Positions 16,213-26,216 are shown, numbered from the stretch's first letter. The stretch: 44,355 nt of DNA from JAFDVL01 sp043736395 (GCA_043736395.1 JAYTCQ010000005.1:1-44355); one strand, 5' to 3'. Notes: generated from the sequence alone by a model not told the origin. Made by a program: numbers and translations.

Positions 16213-19203
16213 ATGCAACGTTTTCACGTTCATGTTTTCGCACGTTTAGGGCAAGCCCTGTTCCTTTTTATTTCTTGTGGAATTCTGGTTTTTGGTCAGG
16301 GCGCAAATTCTAAAGCTCCTTTACTGGAGCGAGAATTATTTTTTGTCGGATCGGAAATCATCAATCCACAGTTGTCACCGGATGGACGGAGGCTGGCGTT
16401 TCAAAAGCTACAAGACAAAGCAGTTTGGGTAAAGGGATTGCACGATCCAGTTTCTTTTGCAAAACGGATTTCGAACGATGCCGTGCAAAATTTTGCCTGG
16501 AGCGCTGACGGAAAATATTTGCTGCTCACGCAAAAGAATATGCTTCAAATTTCGGAAGTTTCTAACCCTCAAATGAGCACTTCAATAAAAGGAGATTTGA
16601 AGAATATTAAGCTCAATCAGGCTCGTTTGCTGCAACTGGTCGCAGCGGATGCGGACACGATTATTATTGGCAGCAATGAGCGCGATGAAGCGTGGCCGGA
16701 TTTATATAAAGTCAAGCTTTCGACGGGTGAACGCCGACTGTTGAGCTTAAATCTTAACAAAATATCCTCCTGGGTTTTTGATCAAAAAGGGCAGCCGCGC
16801 TTTGGCGTCCACTTGTCAGACGATGGCGGGTTGGAAGTGATGCGGCTCGACGGGAATTCCTCGGAAAAAATCTACGATTGCAGTGTTAACGAAATCTGCC
16901 TTCCGGTCAGAGTCCATAAAGACGACAAGCGTTTATATCTTCAGACAAATCGCGGTGAAAATACTGATTTGACGCGGTTAGTATTGCTTGATCCTGAGAC
17001 CGGAAACGAAGAAGTTATCAGTTCCGATCCGCTGAATCGCGTCGATTATAAGGGCGCATTTTTCTCAGAGATTTCGCAGGATTTGCTGGGCACAATGTAC
17101 GACGGTGATCGCCCCAGAATTTCTTTTAACGACAAGATTTTTGAGGCCGACTACAAGATTTTAAAGCGCGAATTAGCCGGGCAGGAAGTGTCAATTCTTT
17201 CGGCCTCCAAAAATGAACGGATTTGGATTGTGAATGCTTACAGTGATGCCGAACCCGGGCAGGTTTTTATGTTTGACCGAAATTTGAAGTCGGTCAAATT
17301 TCTTTATCGCAGCCACCAAAAATTGAATCGGCAACAGCTGGTAGGTACGCAATCTTTCCGCTACAAAACTTCTGACGGAATGGAAGTTTCGGCTTATCTA
17401 ACTGTTCCCAAAAATGTCGTCGCCAAAAATCTTCCATTAGTCGTTTTGCCTCACAATAAAGCCTGGATGAGGACTTCGTGGGGATATGATGCGACCGCTC
17501 AATTTCTGGCGAATCGCGGCTATGCTGTGCTGCAATCTAACGTCCGATCTTCTTCTGGATTTGGCAAGAAATATTTCAATGCCGGAAATCAGCAATGGGG
17601 CGAAAAAGTTCAATCTGATTTGCGCGAGGGCGTAAAATTCCTGGTTGATTCAGGCATCGTTGATAAGCAACGAGTCGGAATTATGGGTAGTACTTTTGGA
17701 GGTTATTCGGCGCTCGCAGGAGTGGCTTTTTCTCCCGAAGTTTATGCGGCAGGCATTTCAATTTCCGGCCCGATTAATTTGGTGAGTTATGTTGATTCTT
17801 TGCCTGCAAATTGGCATTCAGGGCGCAGTCTTTATGCTGCACGAGTTGGCGATTCAGGCACTGATGAGGGCAAAAATTTATTGATCAAACAATCACCTTC
17901 GAGTGCGGTAGCGCAGATCAAATCCCCTGTCATGATTGTTCAGGGAGCAAATGATTTTCGCATCAACAAAAGGGAAGCCGATGAATTCGTTGGTGCTCTC
18001 ACAGAACTGAAAATTCCAGTGCAATATTTGTTCGCCGCCGATGAGGGGCATGGCATTTCGAATCCCGAAAATCAGTTGGCCGTGATGGCTGCTGCCGAAC
18101 AATTTTTTGCGAAGCATTTGAATGGTCAGGCACAAGTTGAAATTCGTCCCGAATTAGCGTCACGGCTCCAAAACCTCACAATTACTGACGATAAAGCTCC
18201 GATTTCGTCTTTGGGCAATCAAGTAGCGTCCAACACAAAACAAGAGTTCAAAGGAAAAATTACTGAAATTGTTCCTGACCCAGTTGAGACGCCTGCGCCA
18301 ACTTCAGTACCCATCAGCGAAGTTGAAAAAACAAAAGAAAATTCTGCGGTGATTGAAAATAGTCCTGTCAAAGGAAAAGTGGCGCCGATAATAGCGGGTG
18401 TAAAAGACGAAATTGCCAATGTCGTCATAACTCCCGCGTCAGAGCCGGGTGCAAAAGCTGACGTGAAAGATGAGTTGATCGTTAAAGCAGAGCCAATTAC
18501 CGCAGAACCTGTGACGACTCCCATGCCAGAAGCAACTATAAAAAAATCTGATCCCGTCGCCATTCGTGTTGTGACCAGAAAAGCCGGATTATCCACAAGT
18601 ATTCACCGGTACAATGCAAAAATTGAGATGGGACAACAATTAATTCCGGTCACCATTCAAACGGAGATTCGCGAGAATAACAACGATCAGTGGGTCGCGA
18701 GCGAAGTGATGGAAACTCCGCAGGGAACTGTGATTGAAACCAGCATTCTCGATAAGAAATCCTTGCAGGTTTTGAACCGTTCGATGAGGCAGGGAGCATA
18801 CGAATTTGACTTGAGTTTTAATAATCAAAAAGCTACCGGAACCCAAAAATTGAATGAAACTCACTCGGCGATAACCGGAGACGCAGAAGGTGAGATTTTT
18901 GCCGACGGGGCAGGCATTCAGGCGGTCATCGCTTCGCTGCCTTTGATGGAAGGATACACCAAAATATTTTGCAATTTTGATGAAGAACGTCAAAAATCTA
19001 TCGTGAAAGAATTGACTGTCATTGGTACGGAAACGCTCAAAATTTCGTTGGGAGAATTTAAGACACTTCGCGTTTCAATCACCGGAGAATCCGGTGAAGA
19101 AATGGTGCTGTGGGTCGATAAAGAATCACGAAACGTAGTGAAATTCACGAAGGTGCTTGCCAAAATGGGAGGCGCAAAATTGACTGGAGAATTGGCGAGA
19201 TAA
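16213..19203 (+). CDS. S9 family peptidase with C-terminal DUF3108-like domain
   Basis: 996 residues. A signal peptide (LGQALFLFISCGILVFG) leads to a beta-propeller (TolB-like, with INPQLSPDGRRLAF) and then the alpha/beta-hydrolase domain of prolyl-oligopeptidase type. Catalytic residues: Ser493 in GSTFGGYS, Asp581 in QGANDFR, His613 in DEGHGI. Normal S9 proteins end about here, but this one continues with a Pro/Thr/Val-rich linker (about 660-790) and a beta-rich domain (about 800-996) whose segments GEFKTLRVSI and MVLWVDKESRNVVKF resemble the DUF3108 lipocalin-like family. AGAGG before ATG 16213 supports this start over 16186. Probably periplasmic or secreted, degrading peptides. An upstream promoter is visible. 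Confidence 0.88.
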   Translation: MQRFHVHVFARLGQALFLFISCGILVFGQGANSKAPLLERELFFVGSEIINPQLSPDGRRLAFQKLQDKAVWVKGLHDPVSFAKRISNDAVQNFAWSADGKYLLLTQKNMLQISEVSNPQMSTSIKGDLKNIKLNQARLLQLVAADADTIIIGSNERDEAWPDLYKVKLSTGERRLLSLNLNKISSWVFDQKGQPRFGVHLSDDGGLEVMRLDGNSSEKIYDCSVNEICLPVRVHKDDKRLYLQTNRGENTDLTRLVLLDPETGNEEVISSDPLNRVDYKGAFFSEISQDLLGTMYDGDRPRISFNDKIFEADYKILKRELAGQEVSILSASKNERIWIVNAYSDAEPGQVFMFDRNLKSVKFLYRSHQKLNRQQLVGTQSFRYKTSDGMEVSAYLTVPKNVVAKNLPLVVLPHNKAWMRTSWGYDATAQFLANRGYAVLQSNVRSSSGFGKKYFNAGNQQWGEKVQSDLREGVKFLVDSGIVDKQRVGIMGSTFGGYSALAGVAFSPEVYAAGISISGPINLVSYVDSLPANWHSGRSLYAARVGDSGTDEGKNLLIKQSPSSAVAQIKSPVMIVQGANDFRINKREADEFVGALTELKIPVQYLFAADEGHGISNPENQLAVMAAAEQFFAKHLNGQAQVEIRPELASRLQNLTITDDKAPISSLGNQVASNTKQEFKGKITEIVPDPVETPAPTSVPISEVEKTKENSAVIENSPVKGKVAPIIAGVKDEIANVVITPASEPGAKADVKDELIVKAEPITAEPVTTPMPEATIKKSDPVAIRVVTRKAGLSTSIHRYNAKIEMGQQLIPVTIQTEIRENNNDQWVASEVMETPQGTVIETSILDKKSLQVLNRSMRQGAYEFDLSFNNQKATGTQKLNETHSAITGDAEGEIFADGAGIQAVIASLPLMEGYTKIFCNFDEERQKSIVKELTVIGTETLKISLGEFKTLRVSITGESGEEMVLWVDKESRNVVKFTKVLAKMGGAKLTGELAR

Positions 19204-19204
19204 A

Positions 19205-19326
19205 AGTGATGAGGGAAGCAGTGATGAGTAGAAAGTGATGAGTGATGAGTTTTCTTCTTACAATTGACAGCGAGAGCCAAACAATCCTACTCATCACTCA
19301 TCACTCATCACTCATCACTTCTTCCT
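19205..19326. repeat. Palindrome with arms of GTGATGA-type tandem units
   Basis: The left arm (19205-19250) repeats AGTGATGAG units with degenerate spacers, and the right arm (19287-19326) repeats CTCATCA units, giving an imperfect hairpin of about 40 bases per arm. It starts two bases after the S9 peptidase stop and ends before the hpnH promoter-like box. Confidence 0.8.
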
Positions 19327-19349
19327 CCTTTTCGCTACGAAAGGCTTTG

Positions 19350-19358
19350 TGCTAGAAT
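19350..19358 (+). promoter_or_regulatory. Extended -10 promoter for hpnH
   Basis: TGCTAGAAT is an extended -10 element about 40 bases before the preferred hpnH ATG (19399). No strong -35 is visible, as is usual for this type. It argues against translation starting at 19264. Confidence 0.4.
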
Positions 19359-19398
19359 TATTTTCTTTTACGAAGTCTTTTTTTTACGTCGAGAAGTT

Positions 19399-20415
19399 AT
19401 GGGAATACCGCTATTACAGGCTGCCAGGATTGGCGCTTACATCTTCAAACAAAAAATCAAAGGCACAAAACGTTATCCGCTAGTCTTGATGCTCGAACCG
19501 TTATTCAGGTGCAATCTGGCTTGCCCAGGCTGCGGGAAAATTCAGTACCCCGGAGACATTCTCAAGAAAAATATGTCGCCGGAAGATGCCTTCAAAGCAA
19601 TGAAAGAATGCGGTGCTCCGGTCGTCAGCATCGCTGGCGGAGAGCCGTTGATGCATCCCGAAATTGAGACCATCGTGAACGGTATGATCGCTCGGAAAAA
19701 ATTTGTTGTGTTCTGCACCAATGCGATTTTACTGGAAAAAAATCTTCACAAATTTACACCGTCGCCGTACCTGACTTTCAGCATTCATCTGGACGGGATG
19801 CGTGAGCAGCATGATCACGCAGTTGATCGAAATGGTATTTTTGATGTTGCCGTTAATGCCATCAAAGCAGTTAAGGCGAAGGGATTTCGTGTGAATACGA
19901 ACACGACAGTTTTCGATGGCGAGAAGCCGGAAAAACTTCACGAACTCTTCGATTTTCTGGCGGATATGGAAATTGACGGGATGACAATTTCTCCGGGTTA
20001 CAGCTACGCAATGGCTCCTGATCAGGAACATTTTTTGAAGCGGGAGCAGTCGAATAAATTATTTAAGGAAGCGTTCGCCCCAATGAATACGGCTCGCGGA
20101 GCGCGTTGGAAATTTACGAATTCACCATTTTTTCTGAAATTCTTGAAGGGCGAAATTGAGTACGATTGCACACCGTGGGGCAATCCGAATTACAATGTCT
20201 TCGGTTGGCAGAAGCCTTGTTATTTGTTGAATGAAGGCTACGCCGAAACGTTTTCAGAATTGTTGGAGACGACGAAATGGGAAGATTACGGCCATAAGAG
20301 CGGAAACCCAAAATGCAAAGATTGCATGGTGCATTGCGGCTTCGAACCAACTGCGGTAATTGACGCGACAAAGAATTTGAAAAATATGCTGGTTTCGATC
20401 AAGGGACTGAATTGA
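19399..20415 (+). CDS. hpnH: Radical SAM adenosyl-hopene transferase HpnH
   Basis: 338 residues. It contains the radical SAM cluster motif CNLACPGC (CxxxCxxC) after LVLMLEPLFR, the SAM-contact motif SIAGGEPLMHPEI, the FCTNAILLEKNL and SIHLDG segments, and a C-terminal CKDCMVHCGFEP, all in the order seen in HpnH. The enzyme adds a 5'-deoxyadenosyl group from SAM to hopene (diploptene), the first step of extended hopanoid side-chain synthesis. ATG 19399 with GAGAAG upstream fits HpnH length; a longer frame to 19264 begins inside a repeat. No other hopanoid gene lies in this window. The stop codon falls in the arm of the palindrome 20414-20526. Confidence 0.93.
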   Translation: MGIPLLQAARIGAYIFKQKIKGTKRYPLVLMLEPLFRCNLACPGCGKIQYPGDILKKNMSPEDAFKAMKECGAPVVSIAGGEPLMHPEIETIVNGMIARKKFVVFCTNAILLEKNLHKFTPSPYLTFSIHLDGMREQHDHAVDRNGIFDVAVNAIKAVKAKGFRVNTNTTVFDGEKPEKLHELFDFLADMEIDGMTISPGYSYAMAPDQEHFLKREQSNKLFKEAFAPMNTARGARWKFTNSPFFLKFLKGEIEYDCTPWGNPNYNVFGWQKPCYLLNEGYAETFSELLETTKWEDYGHKSGNPKCKDCMVHCGFEPTAVIDATKNLKNMLVSIKGLN

Positions 20416-20526
20416 AGAGGTGGTCGGGGATCGGTATGCGGTAGTTGGTTTTGTAGCGGACGGTCATAAATATAACGCGCAGCTGTTTTTACCGACCACC
20501 GACCATTGATCCCCGACCATCTCTTC
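20414..20526. repeat. Palindrome between convergent genes
   Basis: Arms 20414-20432 (GAAGAGGTGGTCGGGGATC) and 20508-20526 pair over 19 bases with one mismatch; inside lie GGTAGTTGGT and ACCGACCACC, a second nested pair. The arms overlap the hpnH stop and end one base before the stop of the Gfo/Idh gene, so it fills the convergent gap exactly and could be a bidirectional terminator. Confidence 0.8.
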
Positions 20527-21882
20527 CTACTCCATTATTTTCCGAGCTTCTTTCCATCTCCCACGCGTAAAATCGGGAATCTTCACAGGTGCGCTGCCTT
20601 GGGCGACTGACAGTTCACTGACGGGGCCGGTCGCGCTCCACGCTGCCGCATCATACACATCCATGTCAGGCGCTAAGCCTTGTTTCAGGCACTGGACGGT
20701 TCGATACACCATGATGTAATCCATCCCGCCGTGTCCGCCGTTTTTCTCGGCTTCCTCTCCAAAAGATTTCCAGAGCGAATGTTCGTATTTTTCTTTGTAT
20801 TTATCGAGACCGACATAGCGTTCTTCTTTCTGGTCAGCTTCGATGTAAATGCGCGAAGGATAATCACGGAAAATTCCTCTCGTCCCTTGAATTAAATTAA
20901 TCCGGTCATAAGGCCTGGGCGTAGTGATGTTGTGTTGCAGCATAATCGTCCGCCCTTTAGCGGTTTTGATAATGCTGGTGTTCATATCTCCGCAAAGATA
21001 TTTTTCATTCCATTTCGGATCACCTTTGGGGACAGTTTTTTCACGGTATTCATTCAGCCCAAGCGCAGGCGAACTGACTGAAACTAAATATTGATAACTG
21101 TCGCCGCGATTAATTCCCATGTAATTTGAGACCGGCCCCAGCCCGTGAGTAGGATAAAAATTACCATTCTTTTTGATATGCGGGGTTCGTCGCCACAAAC
21201 CTTCACTTTTATTTTCGTTGAGGATGTAGCGGAGGTCGTGATTGTAAGCAGCTTCGCCGTGCAGCAAATCTCCAAGCATTCCGGCTTTGACCATATTCAA
21301 AACCATCAACTCACTTCCGCCGTAGCAGCAATTTTCCATGATCATGCAATGGCGTCTGGTTTTTTCTGAGACGTTCACGAGTTCCCAGCAACCTTCGAGC
21401 GTCGGAGCAGCGGGGACTTCAGTTCCGCAATGCTTCCCATTTTTCATTGCGGCGACCGCCATCGGCACATGCCAATCCCACGGTGTCGCGATATAGATAA
21501 AATCCACATCGTCGCGCTTACACAAATTTTCAAAATCACGGTCATTTTTGCCGTACGTCGCTGGAGTTTTTTGCCCGGCTTTTTCAATTCGCTTGACGGC
21601 CTTTTGCACCTGCGCATTATCAATATCGCAAATCGCAGTCACCTGAACTCCGGGAACTGCCAGCCATTCACCAAGCATCCCAAGCCCGCGTCCACCGACG
21701 CCGATGATTCCCAAGCGGACATTTTCCCCACGTGCTTCGAACTTAACATCTGCCATAGAAGCTCCGGTTTGCGGAGGGGGTTCCAGCCAGGAAGCGATTG
21801 AGGGAGAAGTTAGTCCTAGCGTAGCCCCCGCCAGCGAAGCATTTCGTAATAAATCTCGACGCGAAACTTTTGATTCACTCAT
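20527..21882 (-). CDS. Tat-exported Gfo/Idh/MocA oxidoreductase, GH109-like
   Basis: 451 residues. The N-terminus holds a twin-arginine signal (SRRDLLRNASLAGATLG). Then comes a Rossmann NAD-binding domain with LGIIGVGGRGLGMLGEW (GxGGRG) and the C-terminal Gfo/Idh domain. The stretch GTEVPAAPTLEGCWELV, CYGGSELMVL, HGEAAYNHDLRYIL and GNFYPTHGLGPVSNYMGINRGD resembles family GH109, which uses NAD to cleave alpha-N-acetylgalactosamine. The Tyr/His catalytic pair is plausible in those stretches but not proved, and the true substrate may differ. Exported folded via Tat, acting in the periplasm; a long TatC is encoded in this window. Confidence 0.9.
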   Translation of the reverse strand: MSESKVSRRDLLRNASLAGATLGLTSPSIASWLEPPPQTGASMADVKFEARGENVRLGIIGVGGRGLGMLGEWLAVPGVQVTAICDIDNAQVQKAVKRIEKAGQKTPATYGKNDRDFENLCKRDDVDFIYIATPWDWHVPMAVAAMKNGKHCGTEVPAAPTLEGCWELVNVSEKTRRHCMIMENCCYGGSELMVLNMVKAGMLGDLLHGEAAYNHDLRYILNENKSEGLWRRTPHIKKNGNFYPTHGLGPVSNYMGINRGDSYQYLVSVSSPALGLNEYREKTVPKGDPKWNEKYLCGDMNTSIIKTAKGRTIMLQHNITTPRPYDRINLIQGTRGIFRDYPSRIYIEADQKEERYVGLDKYKEKYEHSLWKSFGEEAEKNGGHGGMDYIMVYRTVQCLKQGLAPDMDVYDAAAWSATGPVSELSVAQGSAPVKIPDFTRGRWKEARKIME

Positions 21883-22279
21883 GATTTGTCCTTATTAAAA
21901 TTGTTGAATACTTTCGAGAAATCGAAACATTAGTTGACCATAAAAGGGGCTGGATCGCAAATCTCTGAAGCGACAAAAGACTCAGAATTTTCTCCACCAA
22001 AAGTTGGAGGTTTCTTGACTTCATCCACCGAACGTTGTAGCTTAGCCAGCGTCAATCTAGTTTGTTCCTACAAACAAGTATAATAAATAATAAAACGCTT
22101 TGCTGACCGATGATCGTTTTTCAATTTTATCCTCAAGACAATTAATCTCTAATGATTGAATTGCAGGTGAAATTGATTCTACCAAAAATGGATAAAGTCG
22201 CTGATTCCACTCTACAAACAGCACTTATCCGCAAATTAACCTAGGTACAATAGTTAATTTTTTTTCGGAGGAATTCCAA
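21883..22279. other. Intergenic stretch upstream of the TonB receptor
   Basis: About 400 bases between divergent genes, AT-rich, without a credible open frame. It holds two -10-like hexamers on the plus strand, TATAAT at 22079-22084 and TACAAT at 22246-22251, but neither has a good -35 at the right spacing. The second leaves a leader of only about 25 bases. The region probably carries promoters for both neighbouring genes. Confidence 0.5.
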
Positions 22280-25200
22280 ATGCATAGAAGTATTCAAACT
22301 TCTACACCACATTCGAGCGCTTTCTCGCTACTAGGTCGTCTTTTGACACCAGTTGTAGCGGGGGCAATTGCTCTAATGTTCATGCTCTTGCTTCAACCTG
22401 CGGCATTCGCTCAGGTTTCGTCAAGCGGCACCATACGCGGAGTCGTGAAAGATCAGTCAGGCGCAGTCGTGCCGAATGCGACAGTAGTTGCAAAATCTGA
22501 TCGAACCGGCTCGGAGCGTAAAGGCACATCAAACAGCGAGGGAGGGTTTTCGTTCCCCGCTCTTGATCCCGGAACTTACACCATTACGGTAGAAGCCGGT
22601 AACTTTAAGAAAAGCGTTCAGACAGGCGTTTCTCTTAGCCCCAGCGAAACTAAAGGCATAGACATTGCCCTCCAAGCTGGTGGAGCCAATGAAACCGTCA
22701 ACATCGTCGGCAGTGCGATTGAAGAAATCAAAACTGAAACGGGCGAACGCTCAAATACAATTAAAGCTTCACAGATCGAAAATCTTTCGATCATCGGACG
22801 CTCAAGTCTTGAACTATTACGCGTCCTTCCAGGCGTCGTGGCTCCTGACCAGGCCGGAGCTGTCGCCAGCTTTGGTGACGCTTCTCAGTACGCCGTTAAC
22901 GGTCAACGCGGAAATAACAATAACGTTTCTGTAGACGGTTCACGCGTGATTGACATTGGTTGTAACTGCGGTTCGATTGTTTCAATGAACAACGACATGG
23001 TGCAGGAAGTCACCGTTCAGTCGAGTAACTTCGCAGCTGAGCACGGAAATAGCGGAGTTCAGATCAGCGCGGTCACTAAAGGTGGCGGACGCGATTTTCA
23101 CGGTTCAGTTTACAACTACACCCGTCATGACGCATTAGGTGCAAATGATCGGTTCCGAAATTATATTAAAGCAAAAGATCCGACATCATTGGCAGCAGCT
23201 AAGCCAGTCGGTCGCTTCTACTATAGTGGTGGAAATATTGGTGGACCTGTTTATTTACCAAAGAAAGTCTTTGGTCCATTAGGTGGGTTCAATGAAAGCC
23301 GTGATAAGTTGTTCTTCTGGGTTGGCTATGAAGAACAGCGTCAGAGTTTTGGCGCTGATCCAAAGACTGCCGTTGTTCCGACTCTAAAGCAGCGTAATGG
23401 CGATTTTAGCGAAATTATCGGAAAGAGTATTTTGAATCAGGCTGGTTCGGTCAGAATTCCTGGCGGATTTGCTCGCGCTGGACAGGATATCCCGAATGGT
23501 AATCTAGCACCGTACATTCACCCGTATGGAAAAGCTTTAATCAACCTTTATCCAGTTCCAAACTTTAACGATCCTAGTGGACGTTTTAACTACATCGCAA
23601 ATCCAACTCAGTTTTTGAATCGCAAAGATTTGAAGATGCGTTTCGATTACAAACTCAACGAGAAATCAAACATGTATGTTCGTTTGACTCGTGAGACGGA
23701 ATTGCAGGATGGAGCGTATGGTATTTGGTGGGGACCTTCATCTTACGAATTGCCTACTCACAACCAGAGCACCAATCTTGGACGTTCAGTGGCTGTAGGT
23801 ATCACGAGCGTTTTGAATCCCACGATGACGAACGAAATCGTCATCAGCGGTAGCAAGCTCAAGCTTGATAATAATTACGCTGATGCGAGCAAAGTCAAAT
23901 TAAGTTCGTTAGGATTGCAAAATCTGAAACTGCCATTTGACAAGCAATTTGGTCGTCAGAGCGATAATGCTCCTCTGTCATTAATCAGCTGGGCAATGGG
24001 TTCACTCTGGTCACCAGGCACGAATCCTATCTTTGCTTATAACGACAGCTTCTCCGTTACCGACAACTTAACCAAGATTGTTGGCAGCCATTCGCTGAAA
24101 TTCGGCGGTGTGGTTGAGCAGGGAAATAAGAAACAGAATTTCCAGGATACATCTGAAGGTCAGATTGAATTTAATCAGTGGAGCAGCAATGGAACCAATA
24201 ATGACTGGGGTAACTTACTCGTTGGTCAACTTGGATCCGTTGGGCACAGTGTGAAGATTCGTCCTGGTAACTATCGCTTCTATAACTATGAAGGATATGC
24301 ACAGGATTCATGGAAAGTGCGCTCAAATCTTACTTTCGAGTATGGAATGCGTGTCACTCACATGACGATTAACAAAGAGCGCAAGGGATTTGATGTTTTA
24401 TTCGATCCTAAGGCTTACAAACTAGGTGCTGGATATTACATCAATGGTGACCCGTTCAGCCCGAATGGAATTGTTTCTGCTTCGCGTGGTCAAATTCCAA
24501 AAGGTGCTGTAATTCCTCCGGCAGTTCAGTGGGCTCCACGTGTTAATATTGCTTGGGACGTTAAAGGCAATGCTGATTTAGTCGTTCGTGGTGGAATCGG
24601 AATCTTCTACAATCGTGTACAAGGTAACGCCCAGTATGATGCGACGCTTCGTTCAGCAACGAACGGAAATATCGGAACCAGTTTTGGTTCAGGAACTACC
24701 ATTCAAGGTTCAGGCACATCAGCTGATGGCAAGACCTTTGATCAGATTGGTGGATTGACTTTCGACAATCTGTCTTTGCCAAATCCCCTGAGATTGGCAA
24801 GTGGCGGTGGAGACATTCTTTCACCGAATCCTGATTCCAAAAAATTCCCAACTACTTACTCGATGAGCTTGAGTGTTGCCAAACGACTTCCCTTCCAATC
24901 AGTTCTGGAAGTTGCGTATGTCAGTACATTAGCGCGCCATCTTGGTAATCGTCGTAGTATTAATTTTGTTCCGTTGGGAGCCTTGTTGAAGGGCACCGTT
25001 CCAGGTGATACAGGTAGTACTACTACCTTCCTGAATACAGCAGCTTGCAACCCCTTGGTCGCAGGTAGTTGCAAGCCGACCGTGACGACAGGAGTTAAGG
25101 CTGATTTAACTAACATCCTTGTGCGTCAGGCACTTGATGCCGGAGCCATTAACAAATTCAGAACCTATCCTGATTTGAGTGCGCTTCGTTATCAGGAATA

Positions 25201-26143
25201 TACGGGAACGTCCAACTATCATTCATTACAGGCAACTTTAAGCCGTCAGTTAGGCAAGAGCCTCCAGTTCTATGCAACCTATACTTTCTCGAAAGTGTTG
25301 GGAACACTGGCTGGTGACGGTGAAGACGTTGACCCGTTGGATGCACGTGGACGCACCTACGGTGTTCTAAATTTTGACCGAACTCATGTCTTTAATCTCT
25401 CGTACAACTACAACATTCCTGAGTTGGCGCGTGGCGGATTAAAGAACCCATTCACCAGTGCTTTACTGAATGGTTGGCAACTGTCCGGTATCACAACTCT
25501 CAGTAGTGGTACTCCAATTCGCTTGAGATTGACTGGTGATATTGTCAGTGGTCAAACGGCAATTGCTTATTTTGGTTCAGATGCTTTTATTTCTGGAAAT
25601 AATGCATCAGGCGCAGTTTCGCCTAATATTGTTGGCGACCCGCGTGTAAATGGTACAAAAGTTGGTGAGAAGATCGTTGATCTGGCAGGAATTACACTCC
25701 CGGCTCCTGGCACATCTGGACCATCAGTTTCACCGTTGTACCTGCGTACTCCAAATAAATCCAACTTTGACGTAAGCCTCTTTAAGAACTTCAAGTTTAA
25801 AGAGACGAAGAATCTGCAATTCCGTGCAGGATTCTTCAACGTCTTCAATCAAGCGTTTGCGAGAAACTTCGACACTGGTGGTGGCGGAAATAGCGATATT
25901 TACGTGACCTTACAGACCGTTTGTAACTCAAGAACAATTACTAACTTCAGCTATCTTGACGCAAGTGGTGCTTCACAGACCTACAATCAAACGATTGCTA
26001 ATGGTGTTGGTGGTACAGCTCAAGGTATTTGCGATATTTCTAAAGGATTTAGTTATACACAGGATACTAAAGATAACTTTGGAAAAATTCTCACGAAGCG
26101 CGGTGCTCGTGTTGTTGAGTTAGCGCTCAAGTTCACCTTCTAA
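22280..26143 (+). CDS. TonB-dependent receptor with carboxypeptidase-regulatory domain (Oar-like)
   Basis: 1287 residues, outer-membrane protein. A signal peptide (about 1-45, ending AFAQ) is followed by a carboxypeptidase-regulatory (CarboxypepD_reg) domain starting GTIRGVVKDQSGAVVPNATV (about 49-130), a plug domain (QAGGANETVNIVG onward, with QYAVNGQRGNNNNVSVDG), and a beta-barrel ending VVELALKFTF, whose terminal aromatic is usual for BAM-folded barrels. Acidobacteria carry many such receptors for oligomers or peptides; the ligand is not evident. GGAGG seven to eight bases before the ATG is a strong ribosome-binding site. No partner SusD-like gene follows. Confidence 0.95.
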   Translation: MHRSIQTSTPHSSAFSLLGRLLTPVVAGAIALMFMLLLQPAAFAQVSSSGTIRGVVKDQSGAVVPNATVVAKSDRTGSERKGTSNSEGGFSFPALDPGTYTITVEAGNFKKSVQTGVSLSPSETKGIDIALQAGGANETVNIVGSAIEEIKTETGERSNTIKASQIENLSIIGRSSLELLRVLPGVVAPDQAGAVASFGDASQYAVNGQRGNNNNVSVDGSRVIDIGCNCGSIVSMNNDMVQEVTVQSSNFAAEHGNSGVQISAVTKGGGRDFHGSVYNYTRHDALGANDRFRNYIKAKDPTSLAAAKPVGRFYYSGGNIGGPVYLPKKVFGPLGGFNESRDKLFFWVGYEEQRQSFGADPKTAVVPTLKQRNGDFSEIIGKSILNQAGSVRIPGGFARAGQDIPNGNLAPYIHPYGKALINLYPVPNFNDPSGRFNYIANPTQFLNRKDLKMRFDYKLNEKSNMYVRLTRETELQDGAYGIWWGPSSYELPTHNQSTNLGRSVAVGITSVLNPTMTNEIVISGSKLKLDNNYADASKVKLSSLGLQNLKLPFDKQFGRQSDNAPLSLISWAMGSLWSPGTNPIFAYNDSFSVTDNLTKIVGSHSLKFGGVVEQGNKKQNFQDTSEGQIEFNQWSSNGTNNDWGNLLVGQLGSVGHSVKIRPGNYRFYNYEGYAQDSWKVRSNLTFEYGMRVTHMTINKERKGFDVLFDPKAYKLGAGYYINGDPFSPNGIVSASRGQIPKGAVIPPAVQWAPRVNIAWDVKGNADLVVRGGIGIFYNRVQGNAQYDATLRSATNGNIGTSFGSGTTIQGSGTSADGKTFDQIGGLTFDNLSLPNPLRLASGGGDILSPNPDSKKFPTTYSMSLSVAKRLPFQSVLEVAYVSTLARHLGNRRSINFVPLGALLKGTVPGDTGSTTTFLNTAACNPLVAGSCKPTVTTGVKADLTNILVRQALDAGAINKFRTYPDLSALRYQEYTGTSNYHSLQATLSRQLGKSLQFYATYTFSKVLGTLAGDGEDVDPLDARGRTYGVLNFDRTHVFNLSYNYNIPELARGGLKNPFTSALLNGWQLSGITTLSSGTPIRLRLTGDIVSGQTAIAYFGSDAFISGNNASGAVSPNIVGDPRVNGTKVGEKIVDLAGITLPAPGTSGPSVSPLYLRTPNKSNFDVSLFKNFKFKETKNLQFRAGFFNVFNQAFARNFDTGGGGNSDIYVTLQTVCNSRTITNFSYLDASGASQTYNQTIANGVGGTAQGICDISKGFSYTQDTKDNFGKILTKRGARVVELALKFTF

Positions 26144-26169
26144 GTCTTTACTTAATTGGTGTTACAACT

Positions 26170-26216
26170 ATTGGTGCGGGGGAGATGAGCAATCACGACC
26201 CTCGCACCAAATTTAT
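26170..26216 (+). terminator. Terminator-like hairpin after the TonB receptor gene
   Basis: TTGGTGCGGG (26171-26180) pairs with CCCTCGCACCAA (26199-26210) around an 18-base loop and is followed by ATTTATTT. The T-run is weak, so termination may be partial and allow reading into the next gene. Confidence 0.5.

Noticed and set aside
15898..16233. Reverse frame upstream of the Nudix gene
   Set aside because: Crosses the S9 promoter and the Nudix start and has no family features.
19264..19398. Longer N-terminus for HpnH
   Set aside because: Lies in the GTGATGA palindrome and upstream of the promoter-like box; HpnH proteins start near the MGIPL segment.
22079..22084. TATAAT as the TonB receptor promoter
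   Set aside because: No -35 hexamer at a usable distance; kept only as a note in the intergenic entry.
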